Shown piece by piece: positions 17,684-25,863 of a stretch of 64,000 nucleotides of DNA. This DNA comes from Nocardia niwae NBRC 108934 = DSM 45340. Its GTDB lineage: Bacteria > Actinomycetota > Actinomycetes > Mycobacteriales > Mycobacteriaceae. Below the pieces are notes generated by a model. That model saw only the letters and a list, made by a program, of their open reading frames with translations. It searched no databases and was not told where the DNA came from. Every line of letters begins with the position of its first letter. Within the stretch, counting starts at the first letter, position 1. The position numbers and the translations under genes were made by a program. Where the stretch lies: assembly GCF_001613465.1 (NCBI RefSeq), contig NZ_BDCK01000027.1:124001-188000 (forward strand), in the 5' to 3' direction.

Positions 17684-18715
17684 TCACCGCGCTTGCACCA
17701 GCGTGTTGCGGGCGGCGGGAGCGTAGCGCCGCAGCAGCACGGCGACCTCGCGTTCGGTGCCGGGGTCGAGCAGGTCGCGCTCGGTCATCCAGTCGTCGTC
17801 GAACACCGTGTCCAGGTACTTCTCCCCGCCGTCGCACACGATGGTGACCACCGTGGAGCCCGGCGGGAACTCCTCGAGGCGGGTGAGCGCGGCGTGCACC
17901 GAGCCGCCCGCCGACCCGCCGATCATCAGGCCCAGCTCGGCTGCCACCGCGCGGGCGGTCGCGAAGGCCGCCACATCGGTGACCTTCACGCCCTCGTCCA
18001 ATAGGGAGTAGTCGACGGCGGTGCCGATGGTCGCGCCCGGCGGGGTGCCGGTGCCCGACTGCCAGTACGGGCCGCCCGGCCCGCCGAAGGCGATCGAACC
18101 GACCGGCTCCACGCCGATCACGTGGGGAGTGCAGCCCAACTGGCGCAGCCGGGCCGCGGTGCCGAACAGCGAACCTCCGGTGCCCACCGCGGACAGCAGG
18201 ATGTCAACCCGTTCGACGTCCTCCAGCAATTCCTCCGCCACCGCGTAGTACCCCACCGCGTTGGCGTCGTTGTTGTGCTGTTCGGTGAAGAACGCGTCGT
18301 CCCGCTCGGCCGCCATCGCCTCGGCCAGGTCCTCTCGTGCCGAGGTGGCGAGGTTGTCGTCGCCCTCGTCGGCGACGTACACCAGTTCCGCACCCATTGC
18401 CCGCATCGCGCGCAGTTTGTCCTTACATGCGTGATGGTCGACCACTGCGGTGAAGCGATACCCACGTTCGGCGGCAACTACCGCGAGGCCGAGCCCGGTG
18501 TTCCCGGACGTGGATTCGATGATATGTCCGCCACTGCGCAGCAAACCGCGTCGCTCGGCGTCGAGCACCATTTCGCGCGCCATCCTGATCTTGGCCGCGC
18601 CGGTCGGGTTGAACTGCTCCAGTTTGAGCAGTAGTCGGGTGCCGGTCGCGGTGGCCGCGAGCTCGAACAGCGGCGTGCGGCCGATCAGATCCGTCACGCG
18701 CGTGACGAGCGGCAT
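17684..18715 (-). CDS. SbnA-like PLP-dependent synthase (cysteine synthase family)
   Basis: 343 aa from ATG 18715 with CAGGAG upstream. Beta-family PLP fold: lysine K42 in NPTGAAKIRMA, substrate loop STSGNTG (69-75), phosphate cup GTGGSLFG. Unlike true cysteine synthases the gene sits in an operon with an SbnB-type dehydrogenase, and the segment after the lysine is IRMA rather than DRIA. SbnA joins O-phosphoserine and glutamate to give N-(2-amino-2-carboxyethyl)-glutamate, from which SbnB releases L-2,3-diaminopropionate. The inferred role here is the first step of a diaminopropionate or related diamino-diacid chelator pathway. A true cbs-family gene is present elsewhere (54.3 kb), so a cysteine role is not needed. 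Confidence 0.85.
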   Translation of the reverse strand: MPLVTRVTDLIGRTPLFELAATATGTRLLLKLEQFNPTGAAKIRMAREMVLDAERRGLLRSGGHIIESTSGNTGLGLAVVAAERGYRFTAVVDHHACKDKLRAMRAMGAELVYVADEGDDNLATSAREDLAEAMAAERDDAFFTEQHNNDANAVGYYAVAEELLEDVERVDILLSAVGTGGSLFGTAARLRQLGCTPHVIGVEPVGSIAFGGPGGPYWQSGTGTPPGATIGTAVDYSLLDEGVKVTDVAAFATARAVAAELGLMIGGSAGGSVHAALTRLEEFPPGSTVVTIVCDGGEKYLDTVFDDDWMTERDLLDPGTEREVAVLLRRYAPAARNTLVQAR

Positions 18716-18747
18716 CGGTGTCTCCTGGTTCGGGTCGGGAAGTCGGG

Positions 18748-20124
18748 TCAGCTGCCGTCGCGGGTCCAGCGGAAGCGGTCGCCGGGGGCATCGTGCAGCA
18801 CGACTTTCGGTGGGATGGGGAGTTCGTGGAAGGCGGATTCGTTCGAATCCATCTGGTAACCAGCGGTATTCGGGTAGATCAGCAGGTCACCGGCCTCGGC
18901 GGCGCGCGGCAGGGGCACTCGCCGCCAGCTCAGCATGTCCGAATCCAGACAGGTGGCCGCGCCGACGCTGGTCGGTGTCACGGCGCCGGGCCGTTCGGGC
19001 CACAGCACCGGATCGGGCAGGTACTCGCTGTCGAACCATTGCTCCGAGAGACTGAGGCTGGTGCCGTCGACGGTGAGCAACCGGTAGGGGCGGCCGTGCG
19101 CGTGCCTGGTCTTGCTGCCCTGGACGCGGAAGACGGTGCACCCCGCGTGCGCGAGCAGCGCGCGTCCCGGTTCGATCGCCAGGCGCACGGCGTTGTCGCG
19201 CAGTCGTCCGGCGAGATCCTCGTGTTCGAGAATCTGCGCGAGCATGGCGGCCCCCGGCACGGGAAAGTGGTACGGGTAGTACGAATCGAAGGACTTTCCG
19301 GAGTGGAACCACTGCCTGCCCACCCGTGCGGTGAACTCCAGCGCGGCGTCCGCCGCGACGTAGTCGACGCCGAAACCCCCGCCGATCGACACCGTGGTGG
19401 CCGGATGTCCCAGGGCGCGCGCGTGCAGGCAGTGGGCGATCAGCTCGCCCGCCAGTTCCGCCCGCGCCACCGCGTCGTAGCCGGACAGGTGGAAACTGAA
19501 GCCCTCCAGCCGGATCGAATCGTGCCCGCTCGCGATCGCCAGCGCGTCATCGATTTCGCCGGGCGTCATGCCGAACCGGCTGGCCGACGCGGTGGGCAGC
19601 ACTCGGATCAGCACGCGCGCGGGCTCGCTCACAGTGGCCAGCGCGGCGAGCCGATCGAGCTCTCCGAGGTCGTCCACCGCGATCAGCGCGCCGTGCCGGG
19701 CGGCCAGCCACAGCAGTTCGTCCGCTTTGACGGGACCGGTCACCATGAGCTCGGCGCCGCGCACGCCCTGCGCCAGCGCGGCGGTCAACTCGCCGACGCT
19801 GGCGACGTCGACGCCCGCGCCGTTTTCCGCACACGCCCGCGCGACACACCCGGCTTTGTTCGCCTTCTTGCCGTAATAGACCGTGCCGTGCACGCCGGCC
19901 TGCGTGAAAGCGGCGTGGAAGGCCCGGATGTTGTGGCCGACGCGCGGCGGATACATGACGTGGAACGGGCCGCCCATCGCGAAAGCCAAGTCCGCGAGGA
20001 GGTCCGGATCGGCGAGCAGGCGGCGCTCCCATGGGTCGAGATGCGCGGGCATCGGAACCGCGCTGATCGACTCGTTCGCCTCGGCCCCCGGTTCCACGGT
20101 GACACTCGTGTGCTCTAGACCCAC
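18748..20124 (-). CDS. Fold-type III PLP-dependent decarboxylase, SbnH/LysA-like
   Basis: 458 aa, GTG start with GGAGG 7 nt upstream. The alanine-racemase-fold barrel is marked by YYGKKANK with the PLP lysine K87, GVDVASVGEL, SFHLSGYD, the glycine loop SIGGGFGVDY and EPGRALL; the C-terminal active-site cysteine is in TCLDSDML. Such enzymes decarboxylate D- or L-amino-acid centres (diaminopimelate, ornithine, or citryl-diaminopropionate in the case of SbnH). In this operon it would decarboxylate a diaminopropionate-derived intermediate to give an ethylenediamine unit. It is flanked by the SbnA-like gene (32 bp) and the SbnB-like gene (16 bp), which argues against lysine biosynthesis. Confidence 0.87.
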   Translation of the reverse strand: MGLEHTSVTVEPGAEANESISAVPMPAHLDPWERRLLADPDLLADLAFAMGGPFHVMYPPRVGHNIRAFHAAFTQAGVHGTVYYGKKANKAGCVARACAENGAGVDVASVGELTAALAQGVRGAELMVTGPVKADELLWLAARHGALIAVDDLGELDRLAALATVSEPARVLIRVLPTASASRFGMTPGEIDDALAIASGHDSIRLEGFSFHLSGYDAVARAELAGELIAHCLHARALGHPATTVSIGGGFGVDYVAADAALEFTARVGRQWFHSGKSFDSYYPYHFPVPGAAMLAQILEHEDLAGRLRDNAVRLAIEPGRALLAHAGCTVFRVQGSKTRHAHGRPYRLLTVDGTSLSLSEQWFDSEYLPDPVLWPERPGAVTPTSVGAATCLDSDMLSWRRVPLPRAAEAGDLLIYPNTAGYQMDSNESAFHELPIPPKVVLHDAPGDRFRWTRDGS

Positions 20125-20140
20125 CGGGTACCTCCGCGCG

Positions 20141-21163
20141 CTAGTCCCACAGCGGTACCTCCGTGCCGCGGCCTTCCGCGATCGCCCGTTCGGCCAGCGC
20201 GTGGGCCACGGCGATGTCGGTCAGCACCAGTCCGCTGTTGTAGACGAAGACGCGCTCCTCGTCCGAGCGGCGCGCGACCGCACGGCGATTCAGGATCTGC
20301 GGCAGCTCGGCGTCCACCGGGCGCAGCGTGCCGTCGGGGCCTGCCATGTCGGTGCCGGTCAGCGCCATCTGCTCGGCGCTGGTCGCGATGACGCGGTCGG
20401 CCTTGTTCAGCGTCGAGGGCGCGAGCCCGTAACCGACCAGCACCGCCACCGAACCCGGTGCCAGATCGTCGGATTCGAGCGCGACCTCGGTGGCAGGGCC
20501 CGCCGTGGCCAGCACGACGTCGGCCGTGGCCGCCGCGGCGCGTGGATCGGTGACGGTCTCGAGCAGCGCGTGCGGGTGGTGCTCGGCGAGGACGCGGTGC
20601 ACCGCTGCCAGCCCCTCCGGGTGCGTGCCGTACACCATCAGTTTGCGCAGTTGGGGGTTCGCGGCGAGCAGATGCGGCAGGGCGTTGCGACCTTGGGTTC
20701 CGGTGCCGATCAGCAGGACGCTCTCCGCGCCGCGGCGGATGGTCTCGCGCACCAGCAGAGCCGACACGGCGGGCGTGCGCAGCGCGCCGACCCGCGCGCA
20801 GTCCATCATCGCGATCGGCGCACCGGTGCTGTCGTCGTAGAGCGTGATGGTCGTGTAGTACCGCTTGGTGCTGCGATCGTGACCCGGATCGAACTTGTAG
20901 GAGGTCTTCATCGCCACCACGCGCCTGCGGCCGTCCCGGCCGAGCATGGCGTAGGCGACCGACCAGCCGTCCGGATTCGCCACGCTGAGCTTGCGCGGGT
21001 TGTCCGAATCACCCGCCGCCAAGGCGAGATACGCCTCTTCCACCGCGCGCACCACCGCGGCCGGTGTGATCGGCACGTCGGCGAGGTCGCTGCGGCTCAA
21101 CACCCGCAAGGGTGTGCTTCGGTCACGCGTGCTCAAGGGGTCCTCGATCATGTCGTACTGCAT
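20141..21163 (-). CDS. SbnB-like dehydrogenase (ornithine cyclodeaminase/mu-crystallin family)
   Basis: 340 aa from ATG 21163, chosen for AGGAG 5 nt upstream. The Rossmann loop LLIGTGTQGRNALPHLL and the family element PIAMMDCARVGALRTPAVSALL are clear, as is the segment VAMKTSYKFDPGHDRSTKRYYTTITLYD. The family includes ornithine cyclodeaminase, ketimine reductases and SbnB. SbnB oxidatively splits N-(2-amino-2-carboxyethyl)-glutamate to 2-oxoglutarate and L-2,3-diaminopropionate. With SbnA-like and decarboxylase genes directly downstream, that function is the best inference. The 5' end overlaps the oxygenase gene by 41 bp, indicating a tight operon. Confidence 0.85.
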   Translation of the reverse strand: MQYDMIEDPLSTRDRSTPLRVLSRSDLADVPITPAAVVRAVEEAYLALAAGDSDNPRKLSVANPDGWSVAYAMLGRDGRRRVVAMKTSYKFDPGHDRSTKRYYTTITLYDDSTGAPIAMMDCARVGALRTPAVSALLVRETIRRGAESVLLIGTGTQGRNALPHLLAANPQLRKLMVYGTHPEGLAAVHRVLAEHHPHALLETVTDPRAAAATADVVLATAGPATEVALESDDLAPGSVAVLVGYGLAPSTLNKADRVIATSAEQMALTGTDMAGPDGTLRPVDAELPQILNRRAVARRSDEERVFVYNSGLVLTDIAVAHALAERAIAEGRGTEVPLWD

Positions 21164-22280
21164 CCCGCTCCTGAGTGCCGCTCTCGACCGGCGGGGTGTC
21201 CGCCGCTCGGAACGGGGCCACGATTTGTTGCCCGTAGCCATTCTCGTCGGCTTCCTCGGCTCGCCGCCGACGTTCCGGAAGCCGGATGTTCACTCGCTTG
21301 AGCCAGCGGTCGGTGCCGTCGTACCGCGCGGTGAACGGCACCCGGCCGTGCACCGCGACGTCGTTGTCCACCAGCAGCAGCTCACCGGGGGAGAGCGCGG
21401 CGGTCACGCAGACGCGTTCGAGCTCGGCGGCGAGATGCTGGTAGGCGGAACGGAACTCGGGGTCGGCGTCGGCGAGCGGGGTGTACGCCGGGTCGTAGCG
21501 CAGGGTCTGCCCTTCGGGGCCGTCGGCGCTCCACAGCGTCGGAATCGGCGCGGCGGTGAAGGTTTCGTGCCCGTCGCCGTAGGAGACATCCGGCAGGATC
21601 GGCAGCGCGGGAGCGCTGAGCAGTGCGCGCTGCGCGGTGGACAGTTCGACCCGCCGCACCGACGACACGGTGGTGCCGACCAGATCCGGATTGCGCAGGC
21701 AGCCGAGCATCAGGAGGTTGGCGCGCCGCGGATGGAAGGCGTCCTCGGTGTGCGGGCTCAGCAGCACTCTGCTGCTCGCGCCGGACTGTTCGTGCTCGTG
21801 ACCGGCCGCGGGGACGATGTTGTTGACCAGCCGCCCGTCCTGCTGGCCCTGCCAGCCGAACGGCTCACCCGCGCTGCGCGCCAGCAACAGCATCACCACG
21901 TCGAGTTCGAACGAGTGCGCGCGCCGCTCCGGATCACCGCTCCAGCGCGCCGCTTCCCGCCAGTTCGGTGGCGTCGGACCGAATTCGTTGTCCGCCAGAG
22001 GAAGACCGCCGACGACGGCGGCGCCGGACGTGGTGGCCGGCGGTCGCATGGCGTGGCGCACCTCGGCAGGGAGGGTCGCGACGCCCGCATCGATCCGTTC
22101 GATGAGCGCCGGGTCCGTGAGGGTGCGCGCGGCGGCGGCGGGATCGGGGAGCGCGAAGTCGAGTGTGGCGGAGATCTCTCGGGCGAGTGCGCGCACCGCG
22201 CGGCCGGCTCCGGGGGACAACTCCCGTCGTTCGAGGTCTTGGGGGTGAAGCGTCTTACGTTCGGAGAGAACGCTTTTCAC
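21123..22280 (-). CDS. Fe(II)/2-oxoglutarate oxygenase, VioC/AsnO-like
   Basis: 385 aa from GTG 22280 (AAGGG 7 nt upstream); a further upstream GTG lacks such a site. The facial triad is visible: HTEDAFHPRRANL gives His and Glu, and the distal His is in DNDVAVHGRVPF, followed by the 2-oxoglutarate-binding Arg in RWLKRVN. The spacing and the HTEDAFHP form match clavaminate-synthase-like enzymes such as arginine (VioC) and asparagine (AsnO) 3-hydroxylases. It is the first gene of the SbnA/B operon, so it probably hydroxylates an amino-acid building block of the chelator, which would add a metal ligand. The iron box at 22357 lies upstream. Confidence 0.85.
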   Translation of the reverse strand: MKSVLSERKTLHPQDLERRELSPGAGRAVRALAREISATLDFALPDPAAAARTLTDPALIERIDAGVATLPAEVRHAMRPPATTSGAAVVGGLPLADNEFGPTPPNWREAARWSGDPERRAHSFELDVVMLLLARSAGEPFGWQGQQDGRLVNNIVPAAGHEHEQSGASSRVLLSPHTEDAFHPRRANLLMLGCLRNPDLVGTTVSSVRRVELSTAQRALLSAPALPILPDVSYGDGHETFTAAPIPTLWSADGPEGQTLRYDPAYTPLADADPEFRSAYQHLAAELERVCVTAALSPGELLLVDNDVAVHGRVPFTARYDGTDRWLKRVNIRLPERRRRAEEADENGYGQQIVAPFRAADTPPVESGTQERDAVRHDRGPLEHA

Positions 22281-22356
22281 CGGGTATCCCTTCTTCGCAT
22301 CGATTCGAAAAGCAGGGGTCACGAGTTAATATGCGAAGGTAGCCCTTCGTGCTTAG

Positions 22357-22375
22357 TGAAGCAAGCCTTACCTAA
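22357..22375. promoter_or_regulatory. Candidate iron box facing the biosynthetic operon
   Basis: TGAAGCAAGCCTTACCTAA matches the IdeR/DmdR consensus at 13 of 19 positions, with a nearly complete right half (CTTACCTAA). It lies 77 bp upstream of the oxygenase GTG. Confidence 0.55.
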
Positions 22376-22522
22376 GCGCGTTGAGGAAAATATAGCAGAA
22401 CTGCATGATTGCGACTCGGTTGAGCAGGGCGCCGTCGGTGGGTACATCCGGGACCGCCACGGAATTTGCGGGAGGTACGCCCTTGCGCTGCCGTTTTGAT
22501 GCCGGTATCGGTGAGTCGCGCA

Positions 22523-22541
22523 ACGGATTAGGCTAGCCTGT
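22523..22541. promoter_or_regulatory. Candidate iron box facing the ABC importer operon
   Basis: ACGGATTAGGCTAGCCTGT contains the core TTAGGCTAGCC and matches the IdeR consensus at 12 of 19 positions. It lies 60 bp upstream of the lipoprotein ATG. Weaker than the flavodoxin box, but supported by its place in a divergent metallophore promoter. Confidence 0.5.
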
Positions 22542-22601
22542 CCTGATCGCGCCGTGCGGGCGGTATCGCGGTGGGTTCGGTTCAGGAAGAGGGGCAGCGC
22601 A

Positions 22602-24119
22602 ATGGTTTTGAATCGACGGCAACTGCTGCGGTCGAGTCTCGGGGCGGGGGCGGTGCTGCTGGCCGCCGCGTGCTCCGACGGCGCCGACACGTCCGGACCG
22701 GCGCGGCGCGGCGGCACACTGCGGGTGGGCGCGCTCGGCACCGCGGCCCGCATCGAACGCGACCCGCACGCCAACCTCAGCAACGACAGCGACTTCCTGA
22801 TCACGTCCCTGGTCTACGACGCGCTGACGGTGCCGGGGGCGAACCCGAACGTGTTGCCGCGACTGGCAACCCGCTGGGAACCGGACGCCGATCGGCGGCG
22901 CTGGAGCTTCGTCCTCGCCGAGAACGCGGTCTTCCACGACGGGTCACCGGTGACCTCCGAGGACGTCGTGTGGTCGCTGCGCAGGCTGCGCACGGTCGGC
23001 GGCGCATCGAAGATCCCGGTGGCCGTGGAGGACATCACCGCCGACGGCCCGAGCCGGGTGGTCCTCGCCGTGCCCGAGCCGAACACCCAACTGCCGCTGC
23101 TGGTCCGGTTGATGACCTTCACCGTCAAGAGGGACACCACCGACTTCACCAGGGCGGTCGGCAGCGGACCGTTCCGGTTGGAGTCCTATCAGGGCGGCAA
23201 CGCCCGGTTGGTACGCAACGAGCGGTGGCACGGCGGGCCGCCCCCGCTGGACGCCATCGAGGTCACCATGTTCGAGAGCGTGACCGCGCTGGGCAACGCG
23301 GTGCTCGGTGGACAGATCGACTTGGCTTCCAACGTCGGCGCCATCGCGGGCCGCACCGCCGAGGGACGCGGCGACCTGACCGTCGTGCGCCGCCCGAACG
23401 ACACGGTGGTCGGCGTCGCCATGCGCACCTCCGACGGACCGTTCGCCGACGCGCGGGTGCGCACCGCCCTGCGGCTCGGCGTCGACCGCAAAGCCCTGGT
23501 CAACCAGGTGCATTCCGGATACGGGACGGTCGCCAACGACATCCTCGGCACCGGTGACCCGCTCTACGACACCTCTCTCGCTCAGCGCGCCCGGGACGTG
23601 GACCGTGCGAAAGCACTGCTGCGCGAGGCGAATTTCGACACCGGGCGCGGCTACCCGTTCGTCACCAAGGCCGAGGCGCCCGGCGAGGTGGAATCGGCGA
23701 AGGTGATCGCCACCCAGCTCGCCGAGATCGGCGTCCGGCTGGAGGTTCTCACCCAGGAGCCGAACACCTTCTACGACCAGACCTGGCTGAAGGCGCCGCT
23801 GTACACGATCTCCTGGGGCACGAACGATTCCACGCTGTTCTTCGCGAGCAAATTGCTGTCCAGCGGATCGAACCGCAACGAGACCGGCTTCAAGGACGCG
23901 GCGTTCGACGCGGCCACGGCCAAGGCGCTCGCCGCGCACAGCGACGACGAATACCGGCAGGCCGCTGCGGAACTGCAGCGCATCCAGTACGAGCGCGGCG
24001 GTTACCTGGTCTGGGGCATGGCCGACGGCATCGACATCGCCGCCTCCCGGGTGCGTGACCTGCCCACGCTCGGCGGGTTCGCCCGGGTCCAGCTGGAAAA
24101 GGCCTGGCTGGCCGGGTGA
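22602..24119 (+). CDS. ABC transporter substrate-binding lipoprotein, DppA/NikA (SBP family 5) type
   Basis: 505 aa from ATG 22602 with GAGGGG upstream. The signal peptide NRRQLLRSSLGAGAVLLAAAC has a twin-arginine-like start and a lipobox LAAAC with the lipidated Cys at residue 24. The mature part shows the family-5 pattern: RIERDPHANLSNDSD, LVYDALTVPGANPNVLPRLATRWE, then FHDGSPVTSEDVVWSLRRL. These proteins bind peptides, nickel or metal-chelate complexes such as the opine-type metallophores. As the first gene of a four-gene operon divergent from the SbnA/B-type genes and with an iron box upstream, it is the likely receptor for the metal-loaded product. The ligand cannot be read from sequence. 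Confidence 0.9.
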   Translation: MVLNRRQLLRSSLGAGAVLLAAACSDGADTSGPARRGGTLRVGALGTAARIERDPHANLSNDSDFLITSLVYDALTVPGANPNVLPRLATRWEPDADRRRWSFVLAENAVFHDGSPVTSEDVVWSLRRLRTVGGASKIPVAVEDITADGPSRVVLAVPEPNTQLPLLVRLMTFTVKRDTTDFTRAVGSGPFRLESYQGGNARLVRNERWHGGPPPLDAIEVTMFESVTALGNAVLGGQIDLASNVGAIAGRTAEGRGDLTVVRRPNDTVVGVAMRTSDGPFADARVRTALRLGVDRKALVNQVHSGYGTVANDILGTGDPLYDTSLAQRARDVDRAKALLREANFDTGRGYPFVTKAEAPGEVESAKVIATQLAEIGVRLEVLTQEPNTFYDQTWLKAPLYTISWGTNDSTLFFASKLLSSGSNRNETGFKDAAFDAATAKALAAHSDDEYRQAAAELQRIQYERGGYLVWGMADGIDIAASRVRDLPTLGGFARVQLEKAWLAG

Positions 24120-25045
24120 TCTCGTTCGCCCGACTGCTGCTTCGGCGCGTCATCCTGCTGATGACGCTGCTGGCCTGCGTCTTCGTCGCCGTGGACCTGC
24201 TGCCGGGCAACACCGCCCGCGCGGTTCTCGGCCGAGAGGCGACGCCGGAGCAGATCGCGGCCAAAGAACGCGAACTCGGGCTGGACCGTCCGCTCGCGGT
24301 GCGGTTCTGGCAGTGGATATCCGGTGTCGCCACCGGCGATTTCGGGCGCACCGCGCGCGGACGGCCGGTCAACGACCTGCTCGTCGACAAGTTCCCGCCG
24401 ACGTTGCTGCTCGGTGGACTCGCGCTCACAGTGACGGTGCTGGCGTCGCTCGCGTTCGGTGCGTGGTGGGCGACGCGTCCGGAGAGTGTGGGCGCGCGGG
24501 TGTTGCAGCCGACGACGACCACCGTGGTGGCCGTTCCCGAGTTCGTGGTCGCCACCGTGCTGATCCTGGTGTTCGCACTGGCGCTGGGCTGGCTGCCCGC
24601 GGTCACCATCACCGGCCCCTCGGGGATGCCCGCCGGACCGGAGATGCTGGTGCTACCGGTGTTCGCGCTGGCGTTGCCCCAGATCGGGTGGAACACCAGG
24701 GTGGTGCGCGCGGCCCTGTCCGATGCCGCTCTCGCGCCGCATGTGGAAAGTGCAGTGCTGGACGGTCTTTCGCGTCCGGCGGTGCTGGTGCGGCACGTGC
24801 TGCCGTTCGCGTTGCCGACGATCGTCGCCAGTTTCGCCACCACGGTGGGGATGTTGCTCGGCGGGGCCTTGGTGGTGGAGACGGTCTTCAACTACCCGGG
24901 TCTCGGAGCGGTCCTGGCCGGTTCGGTGGCCGATCGCGACACCTCGGTGGTCGCCGCGGTGGTGGCGCTGTCCGGGGTGGTCATCATGGTCGTGCTCGCG
25001 GTCGCCGACGGTATCCGCGCCTGGTCGTTGCGGGGGCGGCGATGA
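24116..25045 (+). CDS. ABC transporter permease, DppB type
   Basis: 309 aa, GTG start overlapping the lipoprotein stop by 4 bp. About six membrane segments; N-terminal RLLLRRVILLMTLLACVFVAVDLLPG and the loop GREATPEQIAAKERELGLDRPLAVRFWQW are typical of DppB/OppB. The EAA-type cytoplasmic loop lies around DAALAPHVESAVLDGLSRPAVLVRHVLP. It pairs with the downstream DppC-like permease to form the importer channel. Confidence 0.9.
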   Translation: MISFARLLLRRVILLMTLLACVFVAVDLLPGNTARAVLGREATPEQIAAKERELGLDRPLAVRFWQWISGVATGDFGRTARGRPVNDLLVDKFPPTLLLGGLALTVTVLASLAFGAWWATRPESVGARVLQPTTTTVVAVPEFVVATVLILVFALALGWLPAVTITGPSGMPAGPEMLVLPVFALALPQIGWNTRVVRAALSDAALAPHVESAVLDGLSRPAVLVRHVLPFALPTIVASFATTVGMLLGGALVVETVFNYPGLGAVLAGSVADRDTSVVAAVVALSGVVIMVVLAVADGIRAWSLRGRR

Positions 25046-25863
25046 ACGCCGTCACGCAGGTCGCGAGCCGGGCGAGGCGGGGGCTCGGCCGGCTGACGGT
25101 CGCGCCCGCGCTGCTGGTCACACTGCTGGCGGCGCTGGGACCGACGCTGGCGCCGCATCCGGCGGAGGAGGCGCTCGGCATCCCGTTCGGTGCTCCCGGC
25201 GCGGGCGCGCCGCTGGGCACCGACCGGCTCGGCCGCGACGTGCTCAGCCACCTGCTCTACGGCGGTTGGGGATTGCTGCTGGTGGCCGCGGTCATCGCGG
25301 TGCTGGTGACCGGATTGTCGTGTGTGCTCGGGGCGGTCGCCGCGCTGCGTCCGCGGATCGGCGAGTGGATCGAGCTGGGCACCGACCTGTTCATCCTGTT
25401 GCCCGCGGTGCTGGGGATCCTGCTCGTACTGACCTCGTGGCCGGACGCGGGCACCGCGGGACTGATCGTTCTGGCGTTGCTGTTCGGCGTCCCCTATTGC
25501 GCGCGCATCTTCACCGCTGCCGCCGCCGGGGTCGCGGCATCCGGATATGTCGAGAGCGCGCGAGCCGCGGGCGAGTCGCTCGGGCACCTGGTGTTCCGGG
25601 AGGTGATCCCGAATCTGCGCGCGGTGTCGACGACTCAGCTCGGCCTGCGTTTCGTGGCGGGGGTCTACCTCGTGAGCACGGCCTCCTTCCTGCAATTGCC
25701 GACGACGCTCGGCGCGAGCAACTGGGCGGTCATGGTGCGTGAGAACGCTTCCGGCATGCTGCTCAACCCCTGGGCCGTGCTGGCCCCGAGCCTCGCGATC
25801 GCCATCGTCGCGGTGAGCGTGAACCTGGCGGTGTCGGCGTTCGGGCGAGGGGAGCGGGAATGA
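25042..25863 (+). CDS. ABC transporter permease, DppC type
   Basis: 273 aa from ATG 25042, which overlaps the previous stop (ATGA). The N-terminal LGTDRLGRDVLSHLLYGG is the classic DppC/OppC signature. The coupling-helix loop reads YVESARAAGESLGHLVFREVIPN. It ends overlapping the ATPase start by 4 bp, so all four importer genes form one translationally coupled operon. A start upstream in the same frame would run far into dppB and is rejected. Confidence 0.9.
   Translation: MNAVTQVASRARRGLGRLTVAPALLVTLLAALGPTLAPHPAEEALGIPFGAPGAGAPLGTDRLGRDVLSHLLYGGWGLLLVAAVIAVLVTGLSCVLGAVAALRPRIGEWIELGTDLFILLPAVLGILLVLTSWPDAGTAGLIVLALLFGVPYCARIFTAAAAGVAASGYVESARAAGESLGHLVFREVIPNLRAVSTTQLGLRFVAGVYLVSTASFLQLPTTLGASNWAVMVRENASGMLLNPWAVLAPSLAIAIVAVSVNLAVSAFGRGERE

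Larger units (their letters stand above)
22281..22601. promoter_or_regulatory. Divergent promoter region of the metallophore locus
   Basis: 321 bp between the oxygenase gene (leftwards) and the ABC lipoprotein gene (rightwards). It is less GC-rich than its surroundings (for example GGAAAATATAGCAG near 22385) and carries one candidate iron box facing each gene, listed separately. No gene is seen inside. Confidence 0.7.

Noticed and set aside
17684..18715. Ordinary cysteine synthase (CysK/CysM)
   Set aside because: Operon with an ornithine-cyclodeaminase-family dehydrogenase, a decarboxylase and an exporter fits an SbnA-type role better.
16228..22280. Staphyloferrin B biosynthesis
   Set aside because: SbnA-, SbnB- and SbnH-like genes are there, but no NIS synthetase (SbnC, SbnE, SbnF) or citrate synthase SbnG is found in the locus, so the same final product is unlikely.
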